Shown piece by piece: positions 21,501 to 33,343 of a stretch of 64,000 nucleotides of DNA; position 1 is the stretch's first letter, and each line of letters starts with the position of its first letter. The stretch is from Eopsaltria australis (Eukaryota; Chordata; Aves; Passeriformes; Petroicidae), in NCBI GenBank assembly GCA_034509425.1, contig JAVTVJ010000068.1, positions 3,410,001 to 3,474,000 of the forward strand, in the 5' to 3' direction. The notes beneath the pieces were generated by a model. That model saw only the letters and a list, made by a program, of their open reading frames with translations, was not told where the DNA came from and ran no database searches. Both the position numbers and the translations under genes were made by a program.

Positions 21501-24500
21501 CTGTCCAGACCTGTGTGGAATCCTGGCTTAGAGGGCATTTGCCTCATGGTGCCAAATCCAGCATTATCGGTGGCACCGGGAGTCTCTCTATGCACCCATC
21601 AGTCAGCATTGTCCTCCCAAAGCAAAGCATTCCTTGCAGAAGGGTACTACAGGTACTGTTTCTGCAGTTTTACTGAGTGCAAATTAGGAGTGGAAGCTGA
21701 TAAAATAAAATTAAATAGAAAAGCAAGGAAACTTTGCTATGAGCCCATATCAGGAATCAGCTGGGTTTCTGTGTTATTTGAGCACAATGTGAAAGCAAAA
21801 TAAGCATGTTTCAGTCCTGGTATGGTATAAAACTCTCACTCTAGTTCTCCCAAACCTCTGTTTCTTTCACACATAATTCACAGATAGACAGAACTGCTGC
21901 CAAATCTAAGCCAGAGTAATTATAAAATCCAGCACCTGAATGAGTTTCTGGACAAAGCCCAGGTCCTTAAATATATGAAGGCACTCACTTTGGCATTTGA
22001 GTACTTACATATTTTTCTAGAGATCAAATAAATTTTGGGCTTCAGAATAACTTTTCAATTTGTCTGTATGCTGCTTTTTTGGGGTACTTTAAAGTTTTTT
22101 CTGCATTAGAAATATTGAATTTTCTAGACAAAACAATGCAATAAATCATATATAATGCATCTGATTGTGCACCCAGCAGTTTTAAGATTTGTCAGTTTAT
22201 TTGATTTATTTGATAATCCAAACTAGCCACGACTTCTTCAGGCCCTATGGCCCAAATAATCTTAAGTAAACTAAATAGGTTATATTAAGATACAAAGGAT
22301 AATTATTCCAGTTAGAAAATAAGTGGCCACTTCTTTGCTCTTCCTCGACTGTCCACAGAGAAAATCAAGCGGGAGTGGCAAACTACATGAAGATAGATTG
22401 GAGAGTAGTGCACATTTGGGTATGATCCCTACTTGGGGTACAATTTGAGCCTTGGGCTGTCATTTGGGAGACTGTGGAACACTTTCCAATAAAGCAACCA
22501 GAGATAGCATTGACATAGTTAACGGAACTTCTGCAAACATTAAAAAGAATGTTAAACAATATATGCAAAAATAAGCACTTTAATGGAACTGATAAAATGA
22601 TCATGTTGAAGAAATATTTTTACTCGGTTGCAACAAAATGACATTGTTGAAATGAAATGAGGAAATCAATGTATGCATTAAGCTTTTCACAAAACTTGAT
22701 CTGTTTCCCTGAACAGTCTTTGTTCCAGCAAAATAGTCCCTTCTAATGAAGAAAAACACGCCATGAGATTTTTGCATCACTTCTCATTTTGGGTTTATAG
22801 CTGTCACATGATTTTTGAAAATTTCACTTGTCTTGTTCTATTACAGAATTATTCTTTATATTGTACTGCAAAAGATAAAGAGAAAATACTTTCTCCTTTC
22901 TCATTAAACAAATGTTTAAAATACATTGGGAGGTTTAATTTAAGAAAGAAATCTTGAGGAGGAACTCCACTGTTATGCAGGTTGTGTATGCACTATGCAG
23001 TAATTAGCAAAGTGACACATGACAAATGTCTGCCATGAAAAAGAAAAAGTCAAGTGACAAATTCTTGGGAGTTTAATTTATAGTTCCTTGTAGAGGAAGG
23101 AATTTATTTGCTTTACATAGCCAAAAGATCCAGGTTTGCCAACAATCATTTGAATATTCAGTTGCTGAAATCTTCCTGGTGTTGAGTCAATACCAAATTT
23201 TGAAGTCAGCCAAACCTGACAGAGACTTAAGCAAGTCTGTGGTAATTCCAGACCTGGAGTGGGTGACTCCAAGCTTAGTGGAGAACCTCATATTTACCTG
23301 CCAGTCATCCACTGACTCTGGTGGTGTTTTGTACAGTCCAATGACTTTTGTTATTGATCCTGATCCTGTTAGTTTGCAATGGAAGAGTTTTGAGGAAACA
23401 AAATTCATTCTTTTTATTGAAATATTCTATAATGGCTACTGCAATGCCTTTGGCAAGACATCTGTGGGTGTGGACTTTGGGATGGTGAAGTAGAATCTTA
23501 ATGACTTCACAAAAGATATGTTCTTAGCACTGCTCTCATTGCTCCTGAAGCATAGCAAAATTAATCCAATATAACATCCAAGATCCTTTGCAACTTTTGT
23601 GCTGGCAGAGACTGGAAAACAACCTCATTTCCCTAAAGCTAGATCTGGGCTTGTGGCCAAAACAAAACAAGAAGTGAAGTCTTTGAAAACTTGAAAAGGA
23701 GCTAAAATCAACAGCTGGATCTTCAGCTGGTGCAAACAAGAATAGAATGATGAAGGCTGACAGGCTGGCTTTGTAGTCTGATGTAATTCCCTTTTTATAG
23801 CTGCTTTTTAGTCTAAAATGATCTGCTTAAAATGGTTAAACAGCAGACCATAAGGGTCAGAAACTCCATCAACACTCAACTAATTGTCAATTCTTGCATG
23901 TAAGTCGTGGTTGCTTGTCTGTGCAGTTGTCTGCCCAGCTTTTAATCACTAAAGCACACTGTGACCTGTGTTTTTAACCATTTTACTTTGAAAAATAACA
24001 AAAATCCTGGTTTTGAGAGCAAGCTAAAAAAGTCACCTGTAAACAAGAACAGTGAATGCTAAATATTAGCTCTTTAATTGCATTACAAGTTAAGAATATT
24101 CTGAAAGCATAAACCCCAGGCTTTGTGATTATTGTGGGTTTTTTCCTGTACCTGCACTCATTAAATTTCTGATTCTTTCCCTTTTCTTCAGTGAAGAAAT
24201 AGCTTTGAGTTTCCTGGTTTTTTAAGGAAGCATCAGTGCCAAGATCTCAGTATTGAAGAGCTGCAAAATAGTGGACTGGTACATTCATGCAGCAGGGAGA
24301 AAAATGTCTGTCTTGACACACATTCTAATTCAAAGCTTTCTGAAGAATAAGGAAGAAGGGAAAAATTCCCTATTCTCATCTGCTTAGTGAGGTATCTGGA
24401 CATCAAGCAATTCATCAGTTCTGGAATTCTTTTTCTCTGGTTAAGGCACCTGACTGCCTTAGAAAGACCCAGTTATACTTTAAGTTAAATAAGAAAGAGT

Positions 24501-25799
24501 TGAGAAACTTTGAATATACAACCCAGTGTTATAATCGACTGTTAGCACACTAATTAATTTCAGAAGTGAGTGAGATTTTTTCAAACTGGAATTGATGACA
24601 ACAATATATGTGACTTTTGACTGATATGACCTCTCTTCCCAATAATCTCCCTGGATTCATTTTTTTTTCCTGTAAATTAGGGCAAATATAGGTTATTTGG
24701 ATCGTCAAATAGAGTTAAGTATGAAAAATACTTTTCTGCTTCAGAGGCACTTCTACAATTCTTTTTAATCAATATGCATACTATTATTCTATGTTTTGAT
24801 AACAAAAAGTTTAACTCCCCACTTTTTCAATCAAATTCCATCAAGCCCAAACTCTCAGCACTCTGCAGTGCACGCAGGACTTCCCATCAGTTTATTAAAG
24901 AGGCAGTAAATACTCAGAGCTGTGTCAGGTTTGGCTGATGTCACTATCTCTGTCTGAAAGTGATGGAGAGACTGTGTCTGGATATCATTCAAGCTTCAAA
25001 TACCTCACCTAATTTTGAGGAAAGAAGCAGCACCTCATTTAATTGCCTTGGTGAGCAGTAGCTGGCATGACAGCCAGATCCCGTTCAGAGATGGCATAAC
25101 TTGATTCTCTTCTACATGTTCTTCACGTCAACATCTTTGTAACTGCTCTCCAGGCAGGAGTAAGGGAGCAGAGAATATAAGCAGCCTCCTGCCACACAGC
25201 AGGGAATCAGAACTGCTATGGAGACAAGAGCAGCTTAGCAGAAGGAGAATTTACTGGATAGGTTTCTACAATCTCCTTGACATTTTACAGATGCATGGGG
25301 AAAAGAAGTTAAAAACCACTGAAGTGTTACCACATCTTCTTCTGCGTTTATCTGTTGACAGCCTAGTTAGGAATGGGTTTGCACACAATAAATTGACCTT
25401 GACAGTATGTTCTTAGTCTTGTTTTGTGGAGCAGCCCTGTTGTGTAAAGCACAGTCCAGCCTTGGGTCCCAGCCCCAGTTATCTTACAAGCCATATAAAC
25501 TTTATCTGACATTTACAAAATAAAAATTAAAACTATAATTCTAATTAGTACTTCATCTGTGAGTGTCAGTTTTAAGAAAGAACTATTTCTGCCTTTTCTC
25601 CACAGATAAATTAGAGAAGTATCAGTTGTCTAGAAAGAAACTTTGTTTCCATGATGTCTTGGGGATGGTTTTTATCCCACATCCATTTTTGTTGTTGTTT
25701 TTGTTTTGTTTTGTGTCTGGAATGGTCATTACCCTTTGATCCCCACCCAGTCCCACTGTTTTTTCTGCCACTGCTTTGGGTTTTTCACTACACTTTAAC
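18547..25799. other. Long gene-free AT-rich stretch
   Basis: Over 7 kb without a recognised gene, RNA or young repeat. Open frames remain below 115 codons. Around 23.08-23.49 kb frames are open on both strands without a recognised family. A TTTTG-rich simple repeat occurs at about 25.68-25.72 kb. Confidence 0.5.
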
Positions 25800-26031
25800 T
25801 CGACATCCCGTGCCTGTGTCCGCCCCACCACCACGGCTCCTGCTACAGCTGCAAAGTTTCTGCTTCATTTGGTTTGTCATCCCGTGTGTGCCCGCCGCTG
25901 GTGTTGCTCAGAGGTTTTCCCTCTGCAGTCCATTCAGTGTCCCGAGTGGCTCTGAGCCCGGCTGGCCCTGCCCCGGGGGTTTGCAAAGGAAGCTCCTTTT
26001 CCCTCTCTCCCACCGGCCCACTCGCCCTTAC

Positions 26032-26092
26032 CATGCAAAGAGAGGCGGCCGAGCTCGCGCCACAGCGCCCCCTGCAGCCGCGGGGGAATCAT
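26032..26092 (-). CDS. Candidate first coding exon within the CpG island
   Basis: On the minus strand an ATG with G at -3 (26092-26090) starts a 20-codon frame encoding MIPPRLQGALWRELGRLSLH. It is followed by one more base and then a strong splice donor, G|GTAAGG, with the GT at 26031-26030. If used, the intron is phase 1. The peptide is Arg/Leu-rich and could form an amphipathic helix, as seen in mitochondrial presequences. No family could be assigned. If not spliced, the frame ends after 52 codons. The next exon was not identified within the window. The call rests on CpG context, start context and donor match only. Confidence 0.3.
26063..26074 (-). promoter_or_regulatory. CTCF-like core motif
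   Basis: The minus strand reads CTGCAGGGGGCGCTG, close to the CTCF core (CCASYAGRKGGCGCT). It lies inside the CpG island and overlaps the candidate first exon. Confidence 0.35.
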
Positions 26093-26190
26093 CGCGCCCG
26101 CCCTGCCCGGCCGGGAGCCAGCAGCGCCCCTGCCGGCTGTGACCGGAACTGCACCAAGGGACAGCGCCAGCGGCCGAGAGAAAGCATCAC

Positions 26191-28468
26191 TGGGTCTCTG
26201 TTCTGTTTGCTGCTACTGCCACTTCTGGTGTTTGTTTGCTTTGTTATACATACACATACTAGAAAAGAACTGTTATTCCTTTTCCCGTATCTTTGCTTGA
26301 AAAACCCTTAATTTCAAAGTTCACAATAATTTGGAAGGAAGGGGGTCATATTTTCCATTCCAAGGGAAGTTACCGTCTTCCTTGGCAGACACCTGTCCCT
26401 TAAACCAGGATACATGATTTCCAGAGCAGTGCTGCAGAAATGCTTGGATAACCTTCAGAGGAACAGTGACTTTCCTGCATGCTGATGTGAAGCACATTTC
26501 CAAACTCTTGAGATTTGTCACCAGCATTTGTCAGGCTGCATTATTTGTGGACTAACTATTACATTATTCACCTCTCTGCAACACTGCTGCCACCATCCCT
26601 TTACAATGATGAAAAGTGAAAATACGCTGTCGTGTCTGTCATAATGTAAATAGATTTATAAAGAAAATAATGCCAGCTGTCGGGAGAGACTTAAATACTT
26701 GTTCTCACACTCATCATGAGTGATTAGATTTGGTTTCCTGCCCTTCTTATTTATGGACAATGCTGAAAGAGACCTGAACAATAATATGAAGTACTTGCCA
26801 ACTTAAATGCCAAATTAAAACGATACAGGACACCTAGACTTGATTCCTACATAGCATTACACACATTCCTTTCTAGTAGCATTTTTTAGAATCAGAACAA
26901 AGTATCTTGCAGAAAAATCCATAAAGAAATTTTGCAAACTATTTATGGAGTCAATATGAGGAACTAAAAATACCAATTTTTAACTTGCATGGGAAATAAA
27001 AGTAAATAGTTCATACTATTATCTGAGAAACCTGCCCTAATCTGTGCACAGTGTAAGAGAGATGGATAATCCTATATATCAAATTAAGATACTGGTAAGT
27101 GGGGAGGAAGATATGAAATATATATTTGGAACTTCTGACAGCTAGGGCTCAGTTCAGGTGCTTAAAAACAAGAACCTAATACTGTTTGTGTTACCTGATG
27201 ATAACCTGCTCATGCTCAGTTTTAGGTAAGTGGCTTTGAGCTATCTAAAGTTGTGTAAAAGGTTTTCTACACTTGTAAACGCCAGGAATCTGAGGCCATG
27301 GGAACTTCTGATAAAATTACAGCTACCTGTGATAGCTTATGGAAAGAGGGGAGCACTTGTGCCAAAGATCACTAAATCTGATGTATTTCCATGCTAGATA
27401 TAATCAGATTCTCAAATAATTAGATGTGTCACCTTATTTTTATTAATTTTTCATATTTGTGTCTAGACATTGCTACTGAAATTATAGCGCCCTCACAACC
27501 TGTATACAGAGTGGATGGATATTGCTTGGCTATATTCCTTGTATCTGCACAGACAGCTCAAAATGAATTATTTTTAGGCTCCTGTTTCTGAAGAATGAGG
27601 TTCACAGTTGGTTTTAAACTGAAGTTTTCTACTCGCTGATCAGCCAAACACTAACAAATCAGTGTAGCAGGATGCCGTGCTTAAGTGGCTCAGCTCAAAA
27701 TTGTCAGTGGTGAGTGGAAGGGGAGTCACATTGCTCATGGTGTTGAAGTGTTGACACCAGCCTGACCCAACAACCCCAAAGTTAAACATTCTGAGGATGT
27801 AAAAACCAGGGTTTCCTGAAACTGGCACTGGTAAGGATGTGGAAGATTAAGAAACCAACAAATGGCAGTACCGATAATTTATCTAAAGCTGCTGAGCTAG
27901 AGGCTCCTGAGGCTCCAGAAACATATGACTGACTTTTTACTATAAAAGTGCAGTCTCACTTGCTAACAGTATTTATATAAGCTGCATTGCTTTGATTAGC
28001 ATGGTGCTAAGCCCAGGTCTGTAAGCTTGATGAGAAGCATAAGACATTATCATAGACCCAGCCCTAAAAGAGTATCTTGGCAGAGCACTTCTCTTGGACT
28101 GTGGACAAAGCTTGCTCGTGTTTGTTTGCGCCTTGTGTGTGTCAAGTGCACATATGCAAATGGATGGATCTTCAAGAGAATGTGACAAACCAATGTTTGC
28201 ACCTGCATCTCCCAACCATCCCAAATACTTCCTTTGACAGACAAATGACTGCGTTTTCTCTGCAGTGCTTCACTATGCTTTGTAATGTCTATGCCAAACA
28301 GCAGGGCTGTAGCTATCAAGAAATTTTACTTCTCCTTTCCACCATCAAAATTCATTAGAAAACATGCAAATTATGGAAGGCAAATTTGAAAATTTCACAG
28401 GAAGTAAGAAATGCCATGGGTTTCTGTAAAAGAGAAGAATAGTTTTTACCTTTGTTAAATGTATTAAA
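26191..28468. other. Gene-free AT-rich sequence
   Basis: No gene or repeat family recognised between the CpG island and the LTR-like block. If the island is a minus-strand promoter, this stretch is its upstream flank. Confidence 0.5.
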
Positions 28469-28474
28469 ATTGCT

Positions 28475-28823
28475 AAATTCCGTTCACCGAAAGGCAATCG
28501 GGGAAGGGCTCAGCTGCAGATCGGGCGGTCATCATGGAGAGTTGGTTGAGAGTCCATTGACTGTTGTTTGGGTGTTGGTAGTGAGGCAGTGATTGGCTGG
28601 GGAGATGTGAGGACCATGTGAACAGGAAGCTGATTGGATGCAGGGACGCGTGGGCAATGACACTGCAGCTGCAGCAGCCAATGAGCGCTTTTCTCTGTTA
28701 GGTTTCAGTTAAGTTCTGTTAAGGTTCGGTTGAGTTCTGTTGAGTTTAAAGTATAAAAAGGCCTTGTTTGCTACAATAAAATGTATGAGGATGTATGAGG
28801 AGATCCTTGTGCCTTTGTTCTCC
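28475..28823 (+). mobile_element. Probable solo LTR with intact promoter motifs
   Basis: The block holds, in order, two inverted CCAAT boxes (GATTGGCTGG at 28591, TGATTGGATG at 28631), one direct CCAAT (AGCCAATGAGC at 28677), a TATA box (GTATAAAAAGG at 28751) and AATAAA (28775). This compact order fits a retroviral U3-R-U5 better than a host gene. ATTGCT is found at 28469-28474 and again at 28824-28829, a possible 6-bp target duplication. The left end lacks a clear TG, so limits are tentative. It is more CpG- and GC-rich than its surroundings. Confidence 0.55.
28698..28747. repeat. GTTAAGTTCT-type short tandem repeats upstream of the TATA box
   Basis: Three or four imperfect units (CAGTTAAGTTCTGTTAAGGT, TCGGTTGAGTTCTGTTGAGT) stand directly before the TATA box of the LTR-like block. 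Repeated U3 segments are common in retroviral enhancers. Confidence 0.6.
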
Positions 28824-28829
28824 ATTGCT

Positions 28830-31800
28830 ATGGGTTTCAAGGCCCTGTCCTGCCTTCTCATAAATGCTTGAAATAAAGTGGAAGTACTGTCTTAGGTGAG
28901 GATGGTGCTTAAAAATTTGCAAGCTATACTGCAGAAGTAATTCCTCGAGCTGTGTCTGTAACCTGTGTGAAAAGAATGAGTCCTGGGCTAAAAGGGTATT
29001 GAAAGTAGCTACAGGTAAATGTATTATGTTCTCAGGTGTAATCACCTGGTGGCTATTGCAGAAGGAAGGAAACAAGACCTTCGTGCTACAGTCTTTATAA
29101 ATAATCTCCTACATTTGCTCAATCACCTAATGAGGATGGTAAATCAAGTACTCTTTTATATATTGCTTCTGGCCTTTAGTGGGGTAGACAGCAATGGCTT
29201 TTGAGTCCTTCTCCTGCTTATTAACTTTTCTTAGCTTTTCTACTGCTTAGGCAATACTCTCTGCTTGAGTTATATGGGATCAAGCCCCAAGAACAAGTGT
29301 GTTTAAAGTATTGTTAAGTATTTAAGTCTTAACTGAGTTATTAGAATACGATTGTCACTGAGAAGCTGCTTCTTAGCAAGCTTATAAGACATGGCTTTAA
29401 ATATTAAGGATATAAAGACAGAAGAAACATAACTAGGAGTTGCCAGCAGGTCCTGGAAAAAATTGACAATGCCTTCCTTTTCCTCTTTATGAACCAGTGC
29501 TTACTCTCCTTCCTATCAATACAGAATGAATAATTGAGGGCAGCAGATAATTTTACCAGAACTTGCCTGCCATGAGTTTCAGAATAATAGTTGGCAGTAC
29601 AGAACAAGCTAAGGGAATCTGTTCTGAGCTGTGTTGTTGTGGGACCTCTGGATGTAAACCCTGTGCCTAGTCAATCAACTTTTTATGCTTCATACACCTA
29701 TACTACTGAGGCTAGAATTAACAAGGCTTCTTTGTACAGAGTATGACCTTCATGCCCTCTCTCATGGACAAAGAAATGAGCAAACCAAGAAGATGTTGCG
29801 ATGACAGGCCCATGTGATATTTAGATCTCATCTCTCAATACACACACTCTAGTAGAGAGTGGCATGACATGACATGCTCCCTATCTCTGTGCTTACTTTA
29901 CTTCACAGTATCTCTAGAGGGTCTCCAAGTGACTATTGTCTTACTGTTAGATTTTCTTCTATAAATTTATAGCCTCCTGCATAATAGGACATTCTCAACA
30001 GTGATTTTCTGTGCAAAAGGAGAGCTCTAAAGGTTTATTGTGGTGTATTCTTGATTGCACTATAGGCTTATAACCTGCTAGCATTTAAGCAAGGACACAA
30101 ATAAAATAGTAATATTATGCATATATAAAAACTTTGCTGTGTCAGGACTAGAACTCTAATTTGTCTCTTTCATGGGATGTATTTCATATATAAAATTTAA
30201 CAGAGCTCTGAATATGAAAGTGCGGGATAAGATTTTCATGCATGCCACAGGATGAAAGAATTCAGAGGTGTTTTGCTCAGTATGCTGAAGAGCAGGTTTG
30301 TCATGAGTTGCAAATAAAGAGAGGCATTCAGTTTTTCTGCTTCGTGAACAAACCAGAACCGTGTTTCATTAAGTGAGCTACAAATGTCCTAACTTTAGTC
30401 ATTTAAAAGAGTTTGAGAGTTAATCAAATTAGGCAAGTAGCAAGCACTAAAAACAGCAAGTAGTCAGTCAGGAAAATGCAGTAATCCTTATAGAAATATA
30501 GTGACCTATAAATGCTGATTCATCTCACCTTAACATTAGGAGGGGGAGACTACTGCACATAGAATGAGTCATCTCTTGCAAACTTCTGTTATGGAGAACT
30601 GAGGAGTTCAGATTACACAGCCCGTGTAAAGCAAAAAGAAAACACTGTTTTTCACAAAGCTGGTTCTGGCCCATCCCTCTCTCATGTAAAGAAGTAAAAG
30701 TGGCTATCTGCATCATCACCCTGAGCCCACAGTCAGCAGTCTGACCTAAGGGTGTTTGCTAGTGCAAAGGGCAGTGAGAGCTATCCCACTCCTAATTCTT
30801 GGCCAGATACTAGGACCTGATCCTGAGTTAAAACTCTGGGTCATCAGTAGACAGAAATGTGAAGTCATGATACTACCTCATTTGTAATCATTCTGGACAG
30901 TTATATCATTAAAACAGAAATTAAAATTATCCCATGACATCTTCACAGCATGTTGAAGGGGGTTGAGTTTTTATTCCACACAAGCTTATCCATAGTAAAG
31001 ACTAATCTCATTTTGTTGTTTTCTGCCCAATATTTTACACTCAAGTTTTCTTTATATTATTCTTAATACAGCTGGTACTGTACTCCTCTTATTTGAAGTT
31101 AATTCCATTTACTGTTTTCTCTGCTTTGCAATTAGTAAGAAACAAAACATGGATTTGGGATGCTCATACAGCCACTGGCTTTATCTTGATGTTTGGTCAA
31201 ATCTGGTTACACTGTATGGACTTTAGGACAGTTTTTCATGAAATGTGGTAAGTCTATTGGAAAATAAGTCTTTAAATAAGTGGTTGAAAACCTGTTTAAC
31301 AAATTGAAATCGAAATCATATAGACTTTATTCTGCATATTCACTTTGTCTTTTGACTAGCCATATATGGCCTTATTCAGTTTATCATACTTCATTGTGGA
31401 GTAATAAGGAAGCAATATGTTTTCAAGAAACAGTTCATTCAATTTGCAACTGTTGAAAAATTAATTCTGCTGAGTAAAATTGCAGATCAATTTGATTGCA
31501 AGGTTGCAGAGACAATGGCTGTATGTTGTGATGGTTACAGCACTGATAGACTGTCACTGTCACTCATGTGCCTAAAGTGACATGGATGCAACAAAGTTAT
31601 GCACAACTCAGAGAGAATGCCTCTCAAAGAAGTGACAACTGTTGGGCTCAGCATGAATCTTCCATCTTTAAGGCATCTGTGAATGGCACTGCTTTGTGTC
31701 AAAGATTTTGATGTGAAAGCTCCTTGTTTGTTTTCTGGTGTGGTTAAATATGTTAAGTGCTAGGAGCTCCTTCCAAGTCAGTCAACTCACCAGGATCGAA

Positions 31801-32630
31801 AAGGGGCAGTTTTCTTTGCAGTGATTTGTGGGAGTGAAAAATGAACCCTTTCCTGACCAAACCCTCAGAATATAGAACTTTTGACCCTTCCTCAGAGAAT
31901 GTCTCCATCATCGAAAAGTAGAAATAAAATGTCAGCTTTCATGAATGTTTGTTATTGACCTTATGGGAAGGGATTGAGAAGTTGCAGAAGCAGAGAAGAC
32001 AAAGAATAATGTTCCCTTCTTGACTGGAAGGCAAGTGTCATTGTAGAATTAATGTACACAGACCCAATCCTAGCACCTGTGGCTGAACCACGTGGGAGGC
32101 GTACTGGCAGGAATTTGGGATATGAGCTGCAGAGCTTTAATAGAAATGCTATGGGGCTATTTGTCAACCCACCTTTCCCTTAGAGAGGCTGCAAACATCC
32201 ATGATCTGCTACAGTAGAGACAGACCTGCAGAGAGAGAGAGACTGGCCTTGACAAGTTAGCCTTGGGAATGGTGGCTTTATCAGCCATCCCTGCCAGGCA
32301 GCCGATTGCAGAAGGTATATTGGCAATAATTTTTGCAAGTCAACATCAGCTGCCAGAAGTTTAAATCTGAATCGAAAGAAAAAAGCAATTAACAAGACAG
32401 AAGACACAGACCATCTTTTCTGAACTCTGCAGATGTAAAAACATTCATGGCTTGTAGGTGAAGCCTACAGGCAGATATTTATGTTACAGGGAGAACATGA
32501 TATTAGGGTAAAAAATGGTAACAAATACGTGAATATTCCTATTCTTTGTACCTATGCTAATGGTCAAGCAATGTCCTAGTTGCTGTACAAAGGAAAAAAA
32601 CAAAGAAAAAAAAGGTAGTTCTTTCTCCAA
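28830..32630. other. Gene-free AT-rich sequence
   Basis: No gene, RNA or repeat family recognised. Open frames are short and unsupported. Confidence 0.5.
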
Positions 32631-32662
32631 TGTGCTGATTTGGGCTGGGGTAGAGTTAATTG
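32631..32662 (+). mobile_element. Truncated ERVL-type LTR, 5' tip only
   Basis: TGTGCTGATTTGGGCTGGGG followed by TAGAGTTAATT matches the 5' end of the same LTR family found complete at 62426-63016 (minus strand CATATTGATTTTGGCTGGGA and TAGAGCTAATC). Only about 32 bp remain. The sequence then passes straight into copy B of the 680-bp block. Confidence 0.7.
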
Positions 32663-32663
32663 A

Positions 32664-33343
32664 CCCATTCAATTAAGCACCAAAATGCAGTTGTATCACT
32701 GAGATGCCTTGGTGTGTTACATCCTAAACATGCTTGTCTTTCTCCATTGCACAATGAAGAAGTGAGAAGCATACACTGCTTCCATGACTGGTGTTTTATT
32801 GACAATACAGCCTTACAGAAAGCTCCAAAAATAATTGCAGAGAAATTTACTTTCCCTGTGTGTAATAGGTCACTATGGTAACTTGTTTCTGACTTACTGC
32901 AGTAGTCCTCTGTTGGAGGAAAGTCAACAAGCTCACATTTATTTCTAGTGATCAATGTAAAAAACAATCTTGAGACTGAATCTGCCTAACATATTAGCAA
33001 GTTTTTACCAATCCAAAGCCCATTCATTTGTGCATCTCTAGATCTTCAAATACAGGGAATTGCAAAAAACAGAAGGCATTTATTGCTTTATCCATCATAC
33101 AGGTGTAGCAGGTGTTTTCCTTCATGACTCTACACCAGTTGGCTGCATTTGGCTACATCCAGCAACTATGTGCTGCTGCACTTGTGAATGTGGGTTTCAG
33201 CAAAACAGAACAAGTTTTAGGGAACCATTTGAACCATCTTTGGTTGGACAGTTAGTAAGATGAATACGTGGAAACAGGGAAACTATAAAAGTGTAGGTAA
33301 TTTCATATCAAATATTAAACTAATTACTCAGGTTTGGGACTTT
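32664..33343. repeat. 680-bp duplicated block, copy B
   Basis: Direct copy of 5376-6055 with no indels and about 98% identity. Its left edge abuts a broken LTR tip, whereas copy A has unrelated sequence there. On the right both copies diverge right after GGTTTGGGACTTT. The shared open frames at 32667-32967 (minus) and 33060-33263 (plus) show no known protein. An AATAAA occurs on the minus strand within CAATAAAACACCAG, but no poly(A) follows. Confidence 0.85.

Larger units (their letters stand above)
25900..26190. promoter_or_regulatory. Isolated CpG island
   Basis: Within about 26040-26185 I count roughly 18 CpG dinucleotides in 145 bp, including CGGCCG, CTCGCGCC, CCGCGG, TCGCGCCCG and CCGGCCGGG. 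The flanks hold almost none. This sharp rise in an AT-rich, CpG-poor region is typical of a vertebrate promoter CpG island. A possible first exon on the minus strand and a CTCF-like motif lie within it. Confidence 0.7.

Noticed and set aside
23078..23493. Overlapping open frames on both strands, suspected processed pseudogene
   Set aside because: I compared them with porin-like and immunoglobulin-like patterns and found no consistent match. No family can be named.
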